Shown here: positions 1 through 8,223 of the stretch, piece after piece
Numbering within the stretch: the first letter of the stretch is position 1
How the letters are laid out: every line of letters starts with the position of its first letter
NCBI GenBank assembly: GCA_963730735.1
Contig: CAVSSX010000008.1
Span: forward strand, 186,001-250,000
Source: CAVSSX01 sp963730735
GTDB lineage: Bacteria; Actinomycetota; Acidimicrobiia; Acidimicrobiales; RAAP-2
Reading direction: 5' to 3'
DNA: 64,000 nucleotides
Notes under the pieces: generated by a model
Database searches by the model: none
The model's input: only the letters and a program-made list of their open reading frames with translations
What the model was told of the DNA's origin: nothing
Made by a program: the position numbers and the translations under genes

Positions 1-1431
1 AGGAGCAGCGACCTTCGCTGGGTGATGTCCACTCGCGACTGTCCCTCTGCCCCCGGCGCCACGATCGAGCTGGCGCGGAACGCGCCTCGCCGTTCGAGGG
101 CGAACTCGACCACCTGGCGTAGCTCCGAGGCGACGAGGAACTCCTCGAGCCCCACCAGCTCGATCGAAACCTGGGCGAGTCGTCCAAGGACATCGATCCA
201 TGGGCCCCGTTCGAACGCCGGTCCGAGGCCAGAGCTGCCGGGCTCGCCAGGAGGCGGTCCACCCGGGTCGCTCGGATCTCCAGGATCGCTCGGCGGCGGC
301 GGCTCGGTCGGCGGATCGCTCGGCGACCCAGGACCGAACGGCTGGGGCCCGTTGGGGTCGCTGGGCGGCCCCGGCTGGATCGGTTGCGGTCCGTTGGGGT
401 CGCTGGGTGGCCCCGGTTGGATGGGTTGCGGTCCGTTGGGGTCGCTGGGTGGCCCCGGTTGGATGGGTTGCGGTCCGTTGGGGTCGCTCGGTGGCCCGGG
501 CTGGATCGGTTGCGGTCCGTTGGGGTCGCTGGGCGGCCCCGGTTGGATCGGTTGCGGTCCGTTGGGGTCGCTCGGGCGGCCCGGGCTGGATCGGTTGGGG
601 CCCGTTGGGGTCGCTGGGCGGCCCGGGCTGGATCGGTTGGGGCCCGTTCGGGTCGCTCGGCGGCCCTGGCTGGATCGGTTGGGGCCCGTTGGGGTCGCTG
701 GGCGGCCCGGGCTGGATCGGTTGGGGTCCGTTCGGGTCGCTGGGCGGCCCGGGCTGGATGGGGGTGGGGGCCGACGGTTGGCCTGGGTTGGCAGGACCTT
801 CCGGGTTGCTCGGGCCGACCGGACCCGCCGGGCCGCCAGGTCCTTCCGGGTTGCTCGGGCCGACCGGACCCTCTGGGCCGCCAGGTCCTTCCGGGTTGTT
901 CGGGCCGATCGGCCCATCGGGTGGGAGTCCGGGGCCGCCTGGGGGGACGGGGTGTTCTGGGTCGATGGGGCCACCGGGACCTGCCGGTGGGATGCCCGGA
1001 TTCACCGGTGGGAGGCCGGGACCCGCCGGCGGGGCGACTTCGGGGTCCAGGGGAGGCGGATTCTGGCGGATCGCCGGATTCACCTGTTGGCGAGGATCCC
1101 CATTCGCCTGAGCCAGCGGCGGGTTGGCAAACGACTGCACGCCGACGTTCTTCACGACCAGCGATGCCCGGGCGCGGGCGATGGCTCCGGCCGCGGTGTC
1201 TGCGGTGGCGGCATCGTCGGCGACCGACAAGCCGCCTGCCGCGGCACTGGGGCGGCTCCCCTGCAGCGCCATGGCGGCGACCATGCCCCCGAGGATGCCG
1301 CCGAGGAGGACGCTGGTATCGCTACCGGCCTCGCCGCCCTCGATCATGCTCGCCAGTTCGTCAAGATCTCTTGGAGGCCGCTCGAGGATCTCGGAGAGAA
1401 TCTGGCCGACGTCGGTGCTGCGAAGACTCAC
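1..1431 (-). CDS. Proline-rich tandem-repeat protein of unknown function, frameshifted, C-terminus beyond window
   Basis: I do not recognise this protein. From GTG 1431 the first ~120 residues are ordinary sequence with a short hydrophobic run (LGGILGGMVAAMAL). It then becomes Pro/Gly-rich (PEGPGGPEGPVGPSNP) and enters ten copies of a 14-residue unit QPIQPGPPSDPNGP. A non-repetitive C-terminal segment (VVEFALERRGAFRASSIVAP) follows and leaves the window. The two halves lie in different frames because repeat copy six has one extra base within 571-587. The shifted frame also stays open, so the base is either a sequencing error or a real frame switch. GTG 1431 has GAGG five bases upstream. GTG 1521 in the same frame would add 30 residues containing HYC and CRCG. 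It lies downstream of whiB on the same strand. Third-position GC of the N-terminal part is lower than in neighbouring genes. A surface or secreted role is only a guess. Confidence 0.6.
   Translation of the reverse strand, partial: MSLRSTDVGQILSEILERPPRDLDELASMIEGGEAGSDTSVLLGGILGGMVAAMALQGSRPSAAAGGLSVADDAATADTAAGAIARARASLVVKNVGVQSFANPPLAQANGDPRQQVNPAIRQNPPPLDPEVAPPAGPGLPPVNPGIPPAGPGGPIDPEHPVPPGGPGLPPDGPIGPNNPEGPGGPEGPVGPSNPEGPGGPAGPVGPSNPEGPANPGQPSAPTPIQPGPPSDPNGPQPIQPGPPSDPNGPQPIQPGPPSDPNGPQPIQPGPPSDPNGPQPIQPGPPERPQRTATDPTGAAQRPQRTATDPARATERPQRTATHPTGATQRPQRTATHPTGATQRPQRTATDPAGAAQRPQRAPAVRSWVAERSADRAAAAERSWRSERPGWTASWRARQLWPRTGVRTGPMDRCPWTTRPGFDRAGGARGVPRRLGATPGGRVRPRTARRVPRQLDRGAGGRGTVASGHHPAKVAAP
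340..760. repeat. 42-bp tandem repeat, about ten copies
   Basis: Ten head-to-tail copies of a 42-base unit, each encoding 14 residues on the minus strand. Copies start near 340, 382, 424, 466, 508, 550, 593, 635, 677 and 719. Copies two and three are identical; the others differ by a few substitutions. Copy six (550-592) is 43 bases long, which breaks the reading frame. Confidence 0.9.
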
Positions 1432-1586
1432 TGGAACCTCGCTCTTGGGGATCAGAAGGCCGCATCTACAGGTAACCAACAGACTTCTCTCACAGTAGTG
1501 CAACTCCCGTAGGTCTGCCACGGCCGTTGCCGGGCTGACGGTGGCGCTGGTGGGCTCCCGGCGCCGAGGCGCGAGAATCCGACCGG

Positions 1587-1883
1587 CTAGAGCGAGCCGG
1601 CCGACTTTCGCTGCCGCCGGCGTTCGCTGCTCGTGGTGCCGCCCCAGACGCCCCGGAGCTCCGGATCCTCGAGCGCCACCGCCAGGCAGACGTCCTCGAC
1701 CGGACAGGTGGCACAGATCGCCACAGCAGCCTCGACGCCCTGGTGGGTGCCGTTGAAGAAGACCTTCGTGCCCGAGGTCCGGCATGCGGCCAACTCGTGC
1801 CACCACGGCCGCCGAAGCAGTGCGTCCAGCTCATCGACCAATTGGCCGTCCGTCCTCAGCGACGACGTCATCACGTGATCCAT
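1587..1883 (-). CDS. WhiB-family iron-sulfur transcriptional regulator
   Basis: A 98-residue Wbl protein, an actinobacterial regulator that carries a 4Fe-4S cluster and usually works with the principal sigma factor. The four cluster cysteines are visible as AACRTSG, then CATC, then EDVC (spacing C-x22-C-x2-C-x5-C). The family G-(V/I)-W-G-G turn is present as GVWGG, followed by a basic tail SSERRRQRKS. ATG 1883 is only seven bases from a -10-like TATTCT, so the mRNA may be leaderless. The promoter contains a LexA-type palindrome (1896-1911), which suggests DNA-damage control. The paralogue class (WhiB1-7) cannot be assigned from sequence alone. Downstream on the same strand is the proline-rich repeat protein. 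Confidence 0.93.
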   Translation of the reverse strand: MDHVMTSSLRTDGQLVDELDALLRRPWWHELAACRTSGTKVFFNGTHQGVEAAVAICATCPVEDVCLAVALEDPELRGVWGGTTSSERRRQRKSAGSL

Positions 1884-1889
1884 CCGCGA

Positions 1890-1918
1890 AGAATAGCGAA
1901 CAGGTGTTCGTACCCGAA
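1890..1918 (-). promoter_or_regulatory. Putative whiB promoter
   Basis: On the minus strand TTCGGG, 17 bases, then TATTCT. The expected transcription start coincides with the whiB ATG (1883), so translation is probably leaderless; no Shine-Dalgarno sequence is seen. The -35 match is weak; the -10 match is good. Confidence 0.5.
1896..1911. promoter_or_regulatory. Putative LexA/SOS box in the whiB promoter
   Basis: GCGAACAGGTGTTCGT contains the exact CGAAC-N4-GTTCG core of the actinobacterial SOS box. On the minus strand it lies within the 17-base spacer between a -35-like TTCGGG (1913-1918) and a -10-like TATTCT (1890-1895). Binding there would block RNA polymerase. Confidence 0.65.
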
Positions 1919-1989
1919 GGGAGCGCCCGGCGAGGGGCGAGCAGTGGCCTACGGCGTCGGCGTGCGCCCGATGGACCGACGTCGGGCGG

Positions 1990-2472
1990 TCACTCCTGCC
2001 CGGCGCGTCGCATCCCGTCGTAGAGGTCGCCCGGGTCGTGGACCACCGTGGTGCTGGCGATCAGGTCCGTCAGCGGCTGGTGCAGCCGCCCGGTGAGGAA
2101 CAGGATGAACGAGACCAGCGCCGAGATGATCCCGAGGAGTCCCTGCACGAAGCCTCCGACCACGTTGCGGAGCACCATCCGACCGAAACCGACCGGCGTG
2201 CCACCGGTCCTCGGGACGACGTGCAGCCTCAGCACCTTGAACGCTGGGCTCTGTCCCCTGGGCCACAGGAACAGTCCCCAGATGATCCAGCCGATCCCGA
2301 GCGTCACGATGAAGAGGAGGAACGACAGGAAGTAGGCGCCGATCCGCCGGCCCACCGGTGCCAGGGTGACGCCCGCCGGCAGTAGGAAGTCCGGGGGCAG
2401 ACCGGGTTGCGGGAAGAAACCCGGGGGGACCGGTGCCGGCGCGCTGTCGCCATAGGGCTCGTTGGTGGTCAT
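1990..2472 (-). CDS. RDD-family membrane protein
   Basis: A 160-residue protein. A Pro-rich cytoplasmic N-terminus (~50 residues) leads into the RDD-like core: GRRIGAYFLSFLLF starts the first membrane helix, which is followed by a second segment around GWIIWGLFLWPRGQSPAFKV. That segment is typical of RDD proteins, where a short motif follows the second helix. A third hydrophobic segment lies near residues 115-135 (LLGIISALVSFILFL). ATG 2472 is chosen because AAAGGG lies five bases upstream; upstream in-frame sequence is not protein-like. RDD proteins are small membrane proteins of mostly unknown or transport-related function. The gene is divergent from the small gene at 2622. Confidence 0.8.
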   Translation of the reverse strand: MTTNEPYGDSAPAPVPPGFFPQPGLPPDFLLPAGVTLAPVGRRIGAYFLSFLLFIVTLGIGWIIWGLFLWPRGQSPAFKVLRLHVVPRTGGTPVGFGRMVLRNVVGGFVQGLLGIISALVSFILFLTGRLHQPLTDLIASTTVVHDPGDLYDGMRRAGQE

Positions 2473-2621
2473 GCTCGCCCTTTCGGATCGGAACTCATCT
2501 GGCGGTTCGGGTTGGGGTCGGAGGACAGGGTGGCACGCGCACTCCAGGCGCGCTCCGAAGCTGAGTTGCTCGCGCAACCTCGCCGCCCGGGACCATAACT
2601 CCCGGTAGCAGCGGCCCACTC

Positions 2622-2915
2622 ATGGCCGAGCTGCAAGCGCAGGCTCCTCCCGGCACGGTCGGCATCTTCTTTGGCGAGGCAGCGACTGCAGGGAACGGCT
2701 GGGAAGTGAAGATGCCCGATGGCAAGACCGAGCGGGTCTATCTTCAGTTGCCGGAGAAGTCGGGCGTGACCTCAACGTGGCACCTCGCCGGTGCGCCCAG
2801 TGAGCACGACGGAAAGCCGATCACCGACACTTCCGTCTCGAACCTGGGGCTCCTCTACCTCACGGCCCTCCGGAAGATCGTTCAGGAGTTCGGGGCCAGG
2901 TTCTCGACCACGTAG
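2622..2915 (+). CDS. Small hypothetical protein
   Basis: A 97-residue soluble protein with no family I recognise. Sequence such as GIFFGEAATAGNGWEVKMP and KPITDTSVSNLGLLYLTALR has normal globular composition and does not look like an antisense shadow. Codon usage is less GC3-biased than in neighbouring genes. No clear Shine-Dalgarno precedes ATG 2622. It converges with the next minus-strand gene, leaving only about 25 bases between stops. Both genes belong to a locally lower-GC patch that may have been acquired. Confidence 0.6.
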   Translation: MAELQAQAPPGTVGIFFGEAATAGNGWEVKMPDGKTERVYLQLPEKSGVTSTWHLAGAPSEHDGKPITDTSVSNLGLLYLTALRKIVQEFGARFSTT

Positions 2916-2940
2916 GGAATCTGGCAGGTGACGCTGGCGC

Positions 2941-3594
2941 CTAGCGAGATGGCTTTCGCTTCCAGGAACTCTCGCTCGAACCAGATTCGGTTCCCAGATT
3001 GCGCGGGCGCACAGCCTTGGCCGAATTCGCCACAGGGGCCAGGTCCCCTACGGAAATTGAAGCCTCGTGATCCTCGAGTCCGATCGAACGCCAATCAGCG
3101 ACCAATACCAACTGGCCTGCAGTTGGCAGAGGCCACATCCAAAATCGCACGGATAGCTGGTCTGGACCCTCCACACCAAAAGTGAATGGGACAAGCGCTA
3201 TGTCGCTGGTGCTTGACTCAGCCCCAGTTGCGGCCTTTCGGCCGTCCGGATAGCGCACGCCAAGGCGCCCATCATCTTCCGCGCCCAAGAACCACCCTGG
3301 TCTTCCCAACCCATTCGCACGGGGCTCGATGCTGACTGCCTCCGGCTCCGCTCGGACTCGAAGGGAAAACACGAGGCCGTCGGGACATGCTCGAAAATCT
3401 CGGGCCCACACGTTCAGGTTGGGACTGTCGATAAGTGGCAACTGCCAATCGAGCCAGCCCCCGATCCAGGCCCGAGGCGGATGCTTCCAAGGCTCAGACT
3501 GAGGCCAGGAATCAAGGATCTCGAGTTCACTCGGACCTCGACTAGGAAGTGGCATCGGAGCCTGAATCGGGGCAAAGGCATCGAAAAAGCTCAT
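2941..3594 (-). CDS. Conserved-looking hypothetical protein
   Basis: A 217-residue soluble protein, rich in Trp and Pro. The segment VRFWMWPLPTAGQLVLVADW resembles a recurring actinobacterial hypothetical family with a W-x-WPLPPxG core, but I cannot name a function. ATG 3594 is preferred to the upstream in-frame start at 3621 because AAAGG and AGGA precede it. Base composition is clearly lower in GC than the window average, as in the convergent neighbour at 2622, which suggests horizontal origin or relaxed selection. No membrane segments or signal peptide are seen. Confidence 0.65.
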   Translation of the reverse strand: MSFFDAFAPIQAPMPLPSRGPSELEILDSWPQSEPWKHPPRAWIGGWLDWQLPLIDSPNLNVWARDFRACPDGLVFSLRVRAEPEAVSIEPRANGLGRPGWFLGAEDDGRLGVRYPDGRKAATGAESSTSDIALVPFTFGVEGPDQLSVRFWMWPLPTAGQLVLVADWRSIGLEDHEASISVGDLAPVANSAKAVRPRNLGTESGSSESSWKRKPSR

Positions 3595-3832
3595 ATTTCC
3601 TGACCTTTTGATCCGGGGCACTCCATCCCCTTGTTTGAGCCTTTCGGCACCTACTAGGAGTGTGGGCGCAGACAGCCTCGTCTGCGACTGGGGATGCCGA
3701 ATGTAACCAAACTGCTAACTGATCTGGGTGGCATCTGTCGGGAGCCAGGCTCCCCGGATGGCTTGTTGGCGGAAGGAAACGTGCACTTCGGCAGAAGATC
3801 GGCAGAATTTCGGTCAACTAGTTTTCGGCGAT

Positions 3833-3852
3833 ACGCCCTCTGACAAGGGCGT
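3833..3852 (-). terminator. Hairpin downstream of tRNA-Leu
   Basis: Read on the minus strand, ACGCCCT-TGTCAG-AGGGCGT forms a perfect seven-base stem with a six-base loop, starting four bases after the tRNA CCA end. It is not followed by a strong T-run, so termination is inferred from position and structure. Confidence 0.55.
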
Positions 3853-3856
3853 TTAC

Positions 3857-3943
3857 TGGTGTCGGAGGGGGGACTTGAACCCCCACGCCCTTGCGGGCAC
3901 CAGCCCCTCAAGCTGGCGCGTCTGCCTATTCCGCCACTCCGAC
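3857..3943 (-). tRNA. tRNA-Leu (anticodon GAG)
   Basis: An 87-base type II tRNA with acceptor arms GTCGGAG/CTCCGAC, D-loop GCGGAATAGGCAGACGC and anticodon stem CCAGC/GCTGG around loop TTGAGGG, giving anticodon GAG. It has the long variable arm of tRNA-Leu and T-arm GGGGGTTCAAGTCCCCC. The CCA end is encoded. Confidence 0.97.
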
Positions 3944-4041
3944 CGGTGTGGTCGCCCGCCGGTCCTGCCGGTCGAGCGTCCAGCGATGCTAGCGCAACGG
4001 TCCGTGGGCCAAAGGTCCCTGGTCACGCCGGGTGGGCATGG

Positions 4042-5886
4042 TCAGCCCGACGTCGTCGTGGTGTTCGCCGGCACCAGCACGCCCCAGTCGACGACATCCC
4101 ACAGGAGGGCCGAGGCCTGGGGCGTGGGCCCCACGCCGGTGACCTTGTCCGACCAGGCCAGCGTGGTCGGCTGGGCGAACAGCGGCAGGGCGGCCATGTT
4201 CGACCACAAGATGGCATCGGCCTTGGCGTAGATCGGCGGCACCTTGTCGGGGTTGAGGCTCAGGGCGTTCTGGCTCGCCTTGAGCAGGAGGCCGTTCAAC
4301 TCGGGGTCGTCGAGGTTCGTCCAGTTCTGCGAGCCCCCCTGCCCCGGCGGCCCGAGCAACGGCGTGTACCAGGCCATGGCCTGGCTCGGGAACGGGGAGG
4401 CGGCCATCGGCAGCACGGCCAGGTCGGCCTGCCCGCCGGCGAGCATCGCCCCGGCCGCCGCCGCCGAGGGCGCGTCGGACGGCTGGACGGTGAAGCCGGC
4501 CGCCGTCAGCTGCTGCTCGATCCGGTGGCCGGCGGCCACCGCCCAGGGGTCGCCGTCGTCGACCACGGTGCGCAGGACCAGCGGCGTCCCGTCCGGCTGG
4601 AGCCAGGTCCCGGTGGCCGATTCGGTGTAGCCCTCACCGAGCAGCAGCTGCTCGGTCTGGGCCGGGTTGGCCGTCGCCGGCCACGGCGTGGCCGAGGTCG
4701 GCGACGTGGTCGTCGTGGTGGCGGTGGGCGCCGTGGTGGTGGTGGTCGTGGAGCTGGTCGTGGTGGTCTGGTTGATCGGCGTCGTCGACGGGGTGGTCGG
4801 GTAGGAGTTCTGGTTCTGGGCCCAGATGTGGCTGGACGCCGGGACGATGTTGATGTCGGAGGGCCCGACCACCTCGTTGACCAGTGCCTGGCGGTCGATG
4901 GCCGAGGCCACCGCCTCCCGGACGGCCTGGCGGGCCTCGGGCGCCTCGGTCGCCGGCGAGGCCGTGTCGAACTCGAGCTGCAGGAACGTGGAGGAGATCT
5001 GGGTCTGGCTCTGGAGCGCCGGGTCGCCGCTCACCTGGGACAGGTAGCTGGTGTCGAAGCCTGAGGGCAGCACGACCTGGGCCGTGCCGTCACGCACCCA
5101 CGACGAGAGCTCGGCCGCCCCGCCGGTGGCCACCTTGATGACCAGGCGGTCGAGGTTGGGCTTCTGCCCCCACCATTTGGGGTTCCTCACCAGCACGACC
5201 TTGTCGAGGGTGGCCGAGGCGATCTTGAACGGGCCGCCGGACAGGTCGATGTGCGGGTCGACGGTGGCGCAGGCGGGGTCCCAGCCGACCTTCTCCATGA
5301 CGTGGGCCGGCAGGAGCTGGTTGAACAGCTTGCGCCAGTCGGCGAAGTGCTTGGCGAAGATCACCGTGACCGTCCGACCCTTGTTCGAACCGGTCACCGA
5401 CTTGATGTCCCGGTAGCCCTGGGTGTCGATGGACGAGTTGTCCCCGAAGGTCGAGCCCCGTTGCTGCTGCCAGGCGTAGATGAAGTCGGCGGCGGTGATG
5501 GGCACGCCGTCGGACCACACCGCCCGGGGGTCGATGGTGTACACGACCTTCTGGGGGGTGATGCTCTGGAGCTCGGCCTGGGGGGTGAAGTCCTGGTTGC
5601 CGGTCGACGCCCCGACGTCGTTGGTCAAGAAGGAGCTCGGCAGGACGGCGTTCAGGACCAGGGAGATGGCCGAGTTCCCCTGGGGCACGAGGTGGGGGTT
5701 GCACCCGGTCGGCGAGCGGTCGATGCCCAGGGTGATGGACCCGCCGGTCCCGAGGACCAGCGGCACGGTGGTCGTGGTCGACGCCCCCGAGCCTCCGCCG
5801 CAGGCCGCGGCGGCCGCCACCACGGCGAGCGTCGGCACCAACAGTGTGCGCCGCCACCACCCGGGGCGCCGGCCCCGGCCGATCAC
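4042..5886 (-). CDS. Peptide-type ABC transporter substrate-binding lipoprotein (SBP family 5)
   Basis: A 614-residue extracytoplasmic solute-binding protein. The N-terminus is basic (GRGRRPGWWRR), followed by a hydrophobic helix and a lipobox-like AAAAACGGG, so it is probably a lipoprotein. The mature part follows the DppA/OppA pattern (AVWSDGVPITAADFIYAW; later GGPFKIAS and LVRNPKWWG). An unusual Thr/Ser-rich stretch of about 40 residues (near residues 360-400) lies inside the binding domain. Its ATG overlaps the secG stop by four bases (ATGA), so the two are translationally coupled, yet no ABC permease or ATPase gene is nearby. The substrate is unknown; oligopeptides are the default for the family. 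Confidence 0.85.
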   Translation of the reverse strand: MIGRGRRPGWWRRTLLVPTLAVVAAAAACGGGSGASTTTTVPLVLGTGGSITLGIDRSPTGCNPHLVPQGNSAISLVLNAVLPSSFLTNDVGASTGNQDFTPQAELQSITPQKVVYTIDPRAVWSDGVPITAADFIYAWQQQRGSTFGDNSSIDTQGYRDIKSVTGSNKGRTVTVIFAKHFADWRKLFNQLLPAHVMEKVGWDPACATVDPHIDLSGGPFKIASATLDKVVLVRNPKWWGQKPNLDRLVIKVATGGAAELSSWVRDGTAQVVLPSGFDTSYLSQVSGDPALQSQTQISSTFLQLEFDTASPATEAPEARQAVREAVASAIDRQALVNEVVGPSDINIVPASSHIWAQNQNSYPTTPSTTPINQTTTTSSTTTTTTAPTATTTTTSPTSATPWPATANPAQTEQLLLGEGYTESATGTWLQPDGTPLVLRTVVDDGDPWAVAAGHRIEQQLTAAGFTVQPSDAPSAAAAGAMLAGGQADLAVLPMAASPFPSQAMAWYTPLLGPPGQGGSQNWTNLDDPELNGLLLKASQNALSLNPDKVPPIYAKADAILWSNMAALPLFAQPTTLAWSDKVTGVGPTPQASALLWDVVDWGVLVPANTTTTSG

Positions 5887-6113
5887 TGCAGCCGGAGATC
5901 CAGGACCACGGTGGTGAAGGCGAAAATCAGGGCGACCGTCACGGTGATGCGGTCGAGGTTCCGCTCGACCACCGTGGACCCCTGGGCCGCCGCGCCGACG
6001 CTGCCACCGAACATGTCCGACAGCCCCCCGCCCTTGCCGCTGTGCATGAGGATCAGGAAGATCAGGGCCAGGGCAGACAGGATTTCGATCACGACGTAGA
6101 CCGCGGTCAGCAC
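5883..6113 (-). CDS. secG: Preprotein translocase subunit SecG
   Basis: A 76-residue membrane protein, the small accessory subunit of the SecYEG channel. It has two hydrophobic helices (VIEILSALALIFLILMH and TVALIFAFTTVVLDL) separated by the family loop GKGGGLSDMFGGS. Length is normal for SecG. It lies 34 bases downstream of tpiA, the position secG occupies in many actinobacteria, and its stop codon overlaps the start of the substrate-binding lipoprotein gene. Confidence 0.95.
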   Translation of the reverse strand: MLTAVYVVIEILSALALIFLILMHSGKGGGLSDMFGGSVGAAAQGSTVVERNLDRITVTVALIFAFTTVVLDLRLQ

Positions 6114-6147
6114 GTCATCGCTCCTTCATGCGCTCGCCACATGACCT

Positions 6148-6959
6148 TCAGGTGGCAGAGGAACGGTAGCAGCCGCCGACCGCCCGAATGATGTCGAGGA
6201 AGGATCCGGCCTCGAGGCTGGCCCCGCCGACCAGGAGGCCGTCCACGTCGGGCTCGGCCACCAATTCCTCGGCGTTCTCGGGCGAGACCGACCCCCCGTA
6301 CTGGAGCCGGATGGTCGCCGCCGCCGGCGGACCGGCGACCTCGGCCACGATGTCGCGGATGTACACGCAGGCGTCCTCGGCGTCGACGTGGCTGGCCGCC
6401 CGGCCCGTCCCGATGGCCCAACGGGGCTCGTAGGCGATGACCATGGACCCCACCACCTCGGGGGCCACGCCGGCCAGGGCCGCCCGGACCTGGGCCGACA
6501 GCCGGGCCTCGGTGTGGCCGGCGTCACGCTCCTCGGCCGACTCCCCCACGCAGCAGATGGGCGTCATCTGCTGGGCCACCACGGCCCGCAGGGTGGCCGA
6601 GACGTCGGCGTCGGTCATGGCGAAGTACTCCCGGCGCTCCGAGTGGCCCACCAGGACGTAGGCGGTGCCCAACCGGGCCAGCATCTGGGGCCCGACCTCG
6701 CCGGTGAACGCCCCGCGGTCGTGGAAGTAGCAGTGCTGGGCGCCGAGGGCCAGGCCCAGCTCCTCCCCCTCGACCAGGGTCTGGACGGTCCGCAGGTCGG
6801 TGAAGGGCGGGTGGACCGAGACGTCGACCGGGCCAGGTCGTCGGGCTTCAGGCGCAGGCCCAGGTCCCGGACGAGGTGCAGGGCCTCGATGTGGTCGTGG
6901 TGCAGCTTCCAGTTGCCGCTGACCAGGGGTCGGCGGAGGGCTCGTGTCGCCTCGGGCAT
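6148..6959 (-). CDS. tpiA: Triosephosphate isomerase (one-base frameshift)
   Basis: Interconverts dihydroxyacetone phosphate and glyceraldehyde 3-phosphate in glycolysis. The start region PLVSGNWKLHH contains the catalytic N/K pair. The rest lies one frame away and has VGHSERR with the catalytic His, AYEPRWAIGTG with the catalytic Glu, and phosphate-binding QYGGSV and LLVGGASL. The break is at about 6830-6832, where GGG on the plus strand should read GGGG. Adding one base gives a continuous 270-residue enzyme of usual length (KPDDLAPVDVSVHPPF across the join). It follows pgk by 18 bases. A sequencing deletion is the likely cause, because this is normally a single-copy essential gene. Confidence 0.93.
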
Positions 6960-6977
6960 CGGTGAGGTCGGAGCGGC

Positions 6978-8174
6978 TCAGGCGGGCGAGGGCGCGTTGG
7001 GGGCGTGCCGCAACGCCTCGAGGCCGGGCAGGTCGCCGGTCTCGAGGAACACCAGCGACGCCCCACCCCCGGTCGAGAGGAAGTCGACCTGGTCGGCCAG
7101 GCCGAGGTGATCGAGGGCGCTCACGCTGTCGCCGCCACCGACCACGGTGAAGCCCGGGCAGGCGGCGACGGCCTCGGCCACCGTCCGGGTGCCTCCGGCG
7201 AAGCGCTCGTCCTCGAACGCCCCCTGGGGGCCGTTCCACAACACCGTGCCGGCGCTGGACGACCACCTCGGCGAAGGCGGCGGCCGAGTCGGGACCGATG
7301 TCGAGGCCGATCCACCCGTGGGGCACGTCCTGGCCGAGCACCTTGGTGGTCCCCCGCAGGCCGGGGCCGTCGCTGTTCGGACCGAAGGTCCCGCCCGGCT
7401 CGAGGGCCACCACGTCGGTCGGGAGCAGGATGGTGGTGCCCGAGTCGAGCAGCTCGAGGCAGGCACCGAGATAGTCGGCGTCGACCAGCGAGGCGCCGAC
7501 CTCGTGGCCCAGGGCGGCCAGGAAGGTGAAGGCCATGGCGCCGCCGACGCACAGCACGTCGACCCGCTCGCACAGGGCCCGCAGGACGCCCAGCTTGTCG
7601 GACACCTTCATGCCGCCCACGATGGCCACGAAGGGCCCCGGCCGGTTGGTCGAGCAGGCCGCCCAGGACCTCCACCTCACGGATCATCTGGCGTCCGGCG
7701 GCGCTGGGCAGGAACTGGGGCGGGCCCACGACCGAGCCGTGGGCCCGGTGGGAGACGCCGAAGGCCTCGTTGACGTAGACGTCGAACCCGTCGATGAGCT
7801 GGGCGACGAACGCCGGGTCGTTCGACTTCTCGCCCGGGGAGAACCGCAGGTTCTCGGTCAGGGTCGATCCCCGAGCACAGCCGGTCGAGGTACGCCCGGA
7901 CCGGCGTCATCTCCCACCGGGGGTCGGGCTCGCCCTTGGGTCGCCCGAGGTGGGAGCAGACGGTGATGTCGGCGCCCTGCTCCTTCAGCCAGGTGAGGGT
8001 CGGGATGGCCGCCCGGATCCGGAAGTCGTCGGCCACCTCGGGGGTGCCGTCGGGCCCGTCGGTCAGGGGCACGTTGAAGTCCGCTCGGACCAGCACCCGC
8101 CGGCCGTCGAGATCGGGGAGATCCTCCAACCGGGGAAGCGCCCGGAGGGCCGAGGTCCGGGCGCCGTCGCTCAT
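6978..8174 (-). CDS. pgk: Phosphoglycerate kinase (three one-base frameshifts)
   Basis: Transfers phosphate from 1,3-bisphosphoglycerate to ADP. Recognisable blocks are RVLVRADFNVPL, HLGRPKG, ENLRFSPGEKSND, FVAIVGGMKVSDK, GLDIGPDS, LWNGPQGAFE and GGGDSVSAL plus STGGGASL. They are spread over three minus-strand frames. Three inserted bases, near 7861-7863 (GGG), 7636-7639 (CCCC) and 7255-7263, account for all shifts; removing them gives 397 codons, a normal length. Start is uncertain: ATG 8174 (weak Shine-Dalgarno) or GTG 8234, which overlaps the end of gap by 11 bases and would add 20 Arg/Pro-rich residues. It sits between gap and tpiA as in most Gram-positive glycolytic operons. Confidence 0.93.
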
Positions 8175-8223
8175 GCTGCGCTCGAGTCCGATACGGCGAC
8201 GAGGACGAGGTCGAGCCGGCCGG

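Noticed and set aside
22..1512. Long plus-strand Gly-rich, collagen-like or PE_PGRS-like reading frames
   Set aside because: They are antisense to the proline-rich repeat. The flanking non-repeat sequence is protein-like only on the minus strand, and the plus frames become Arg-rich outside the repeat.
6148..7680. A single 510-residue fusion of pgk and tpiA
   Set aside because: The frame joins parts of both genes across non-protein-like sequence and results from the frameshifts; corrected frames give two separate genes.
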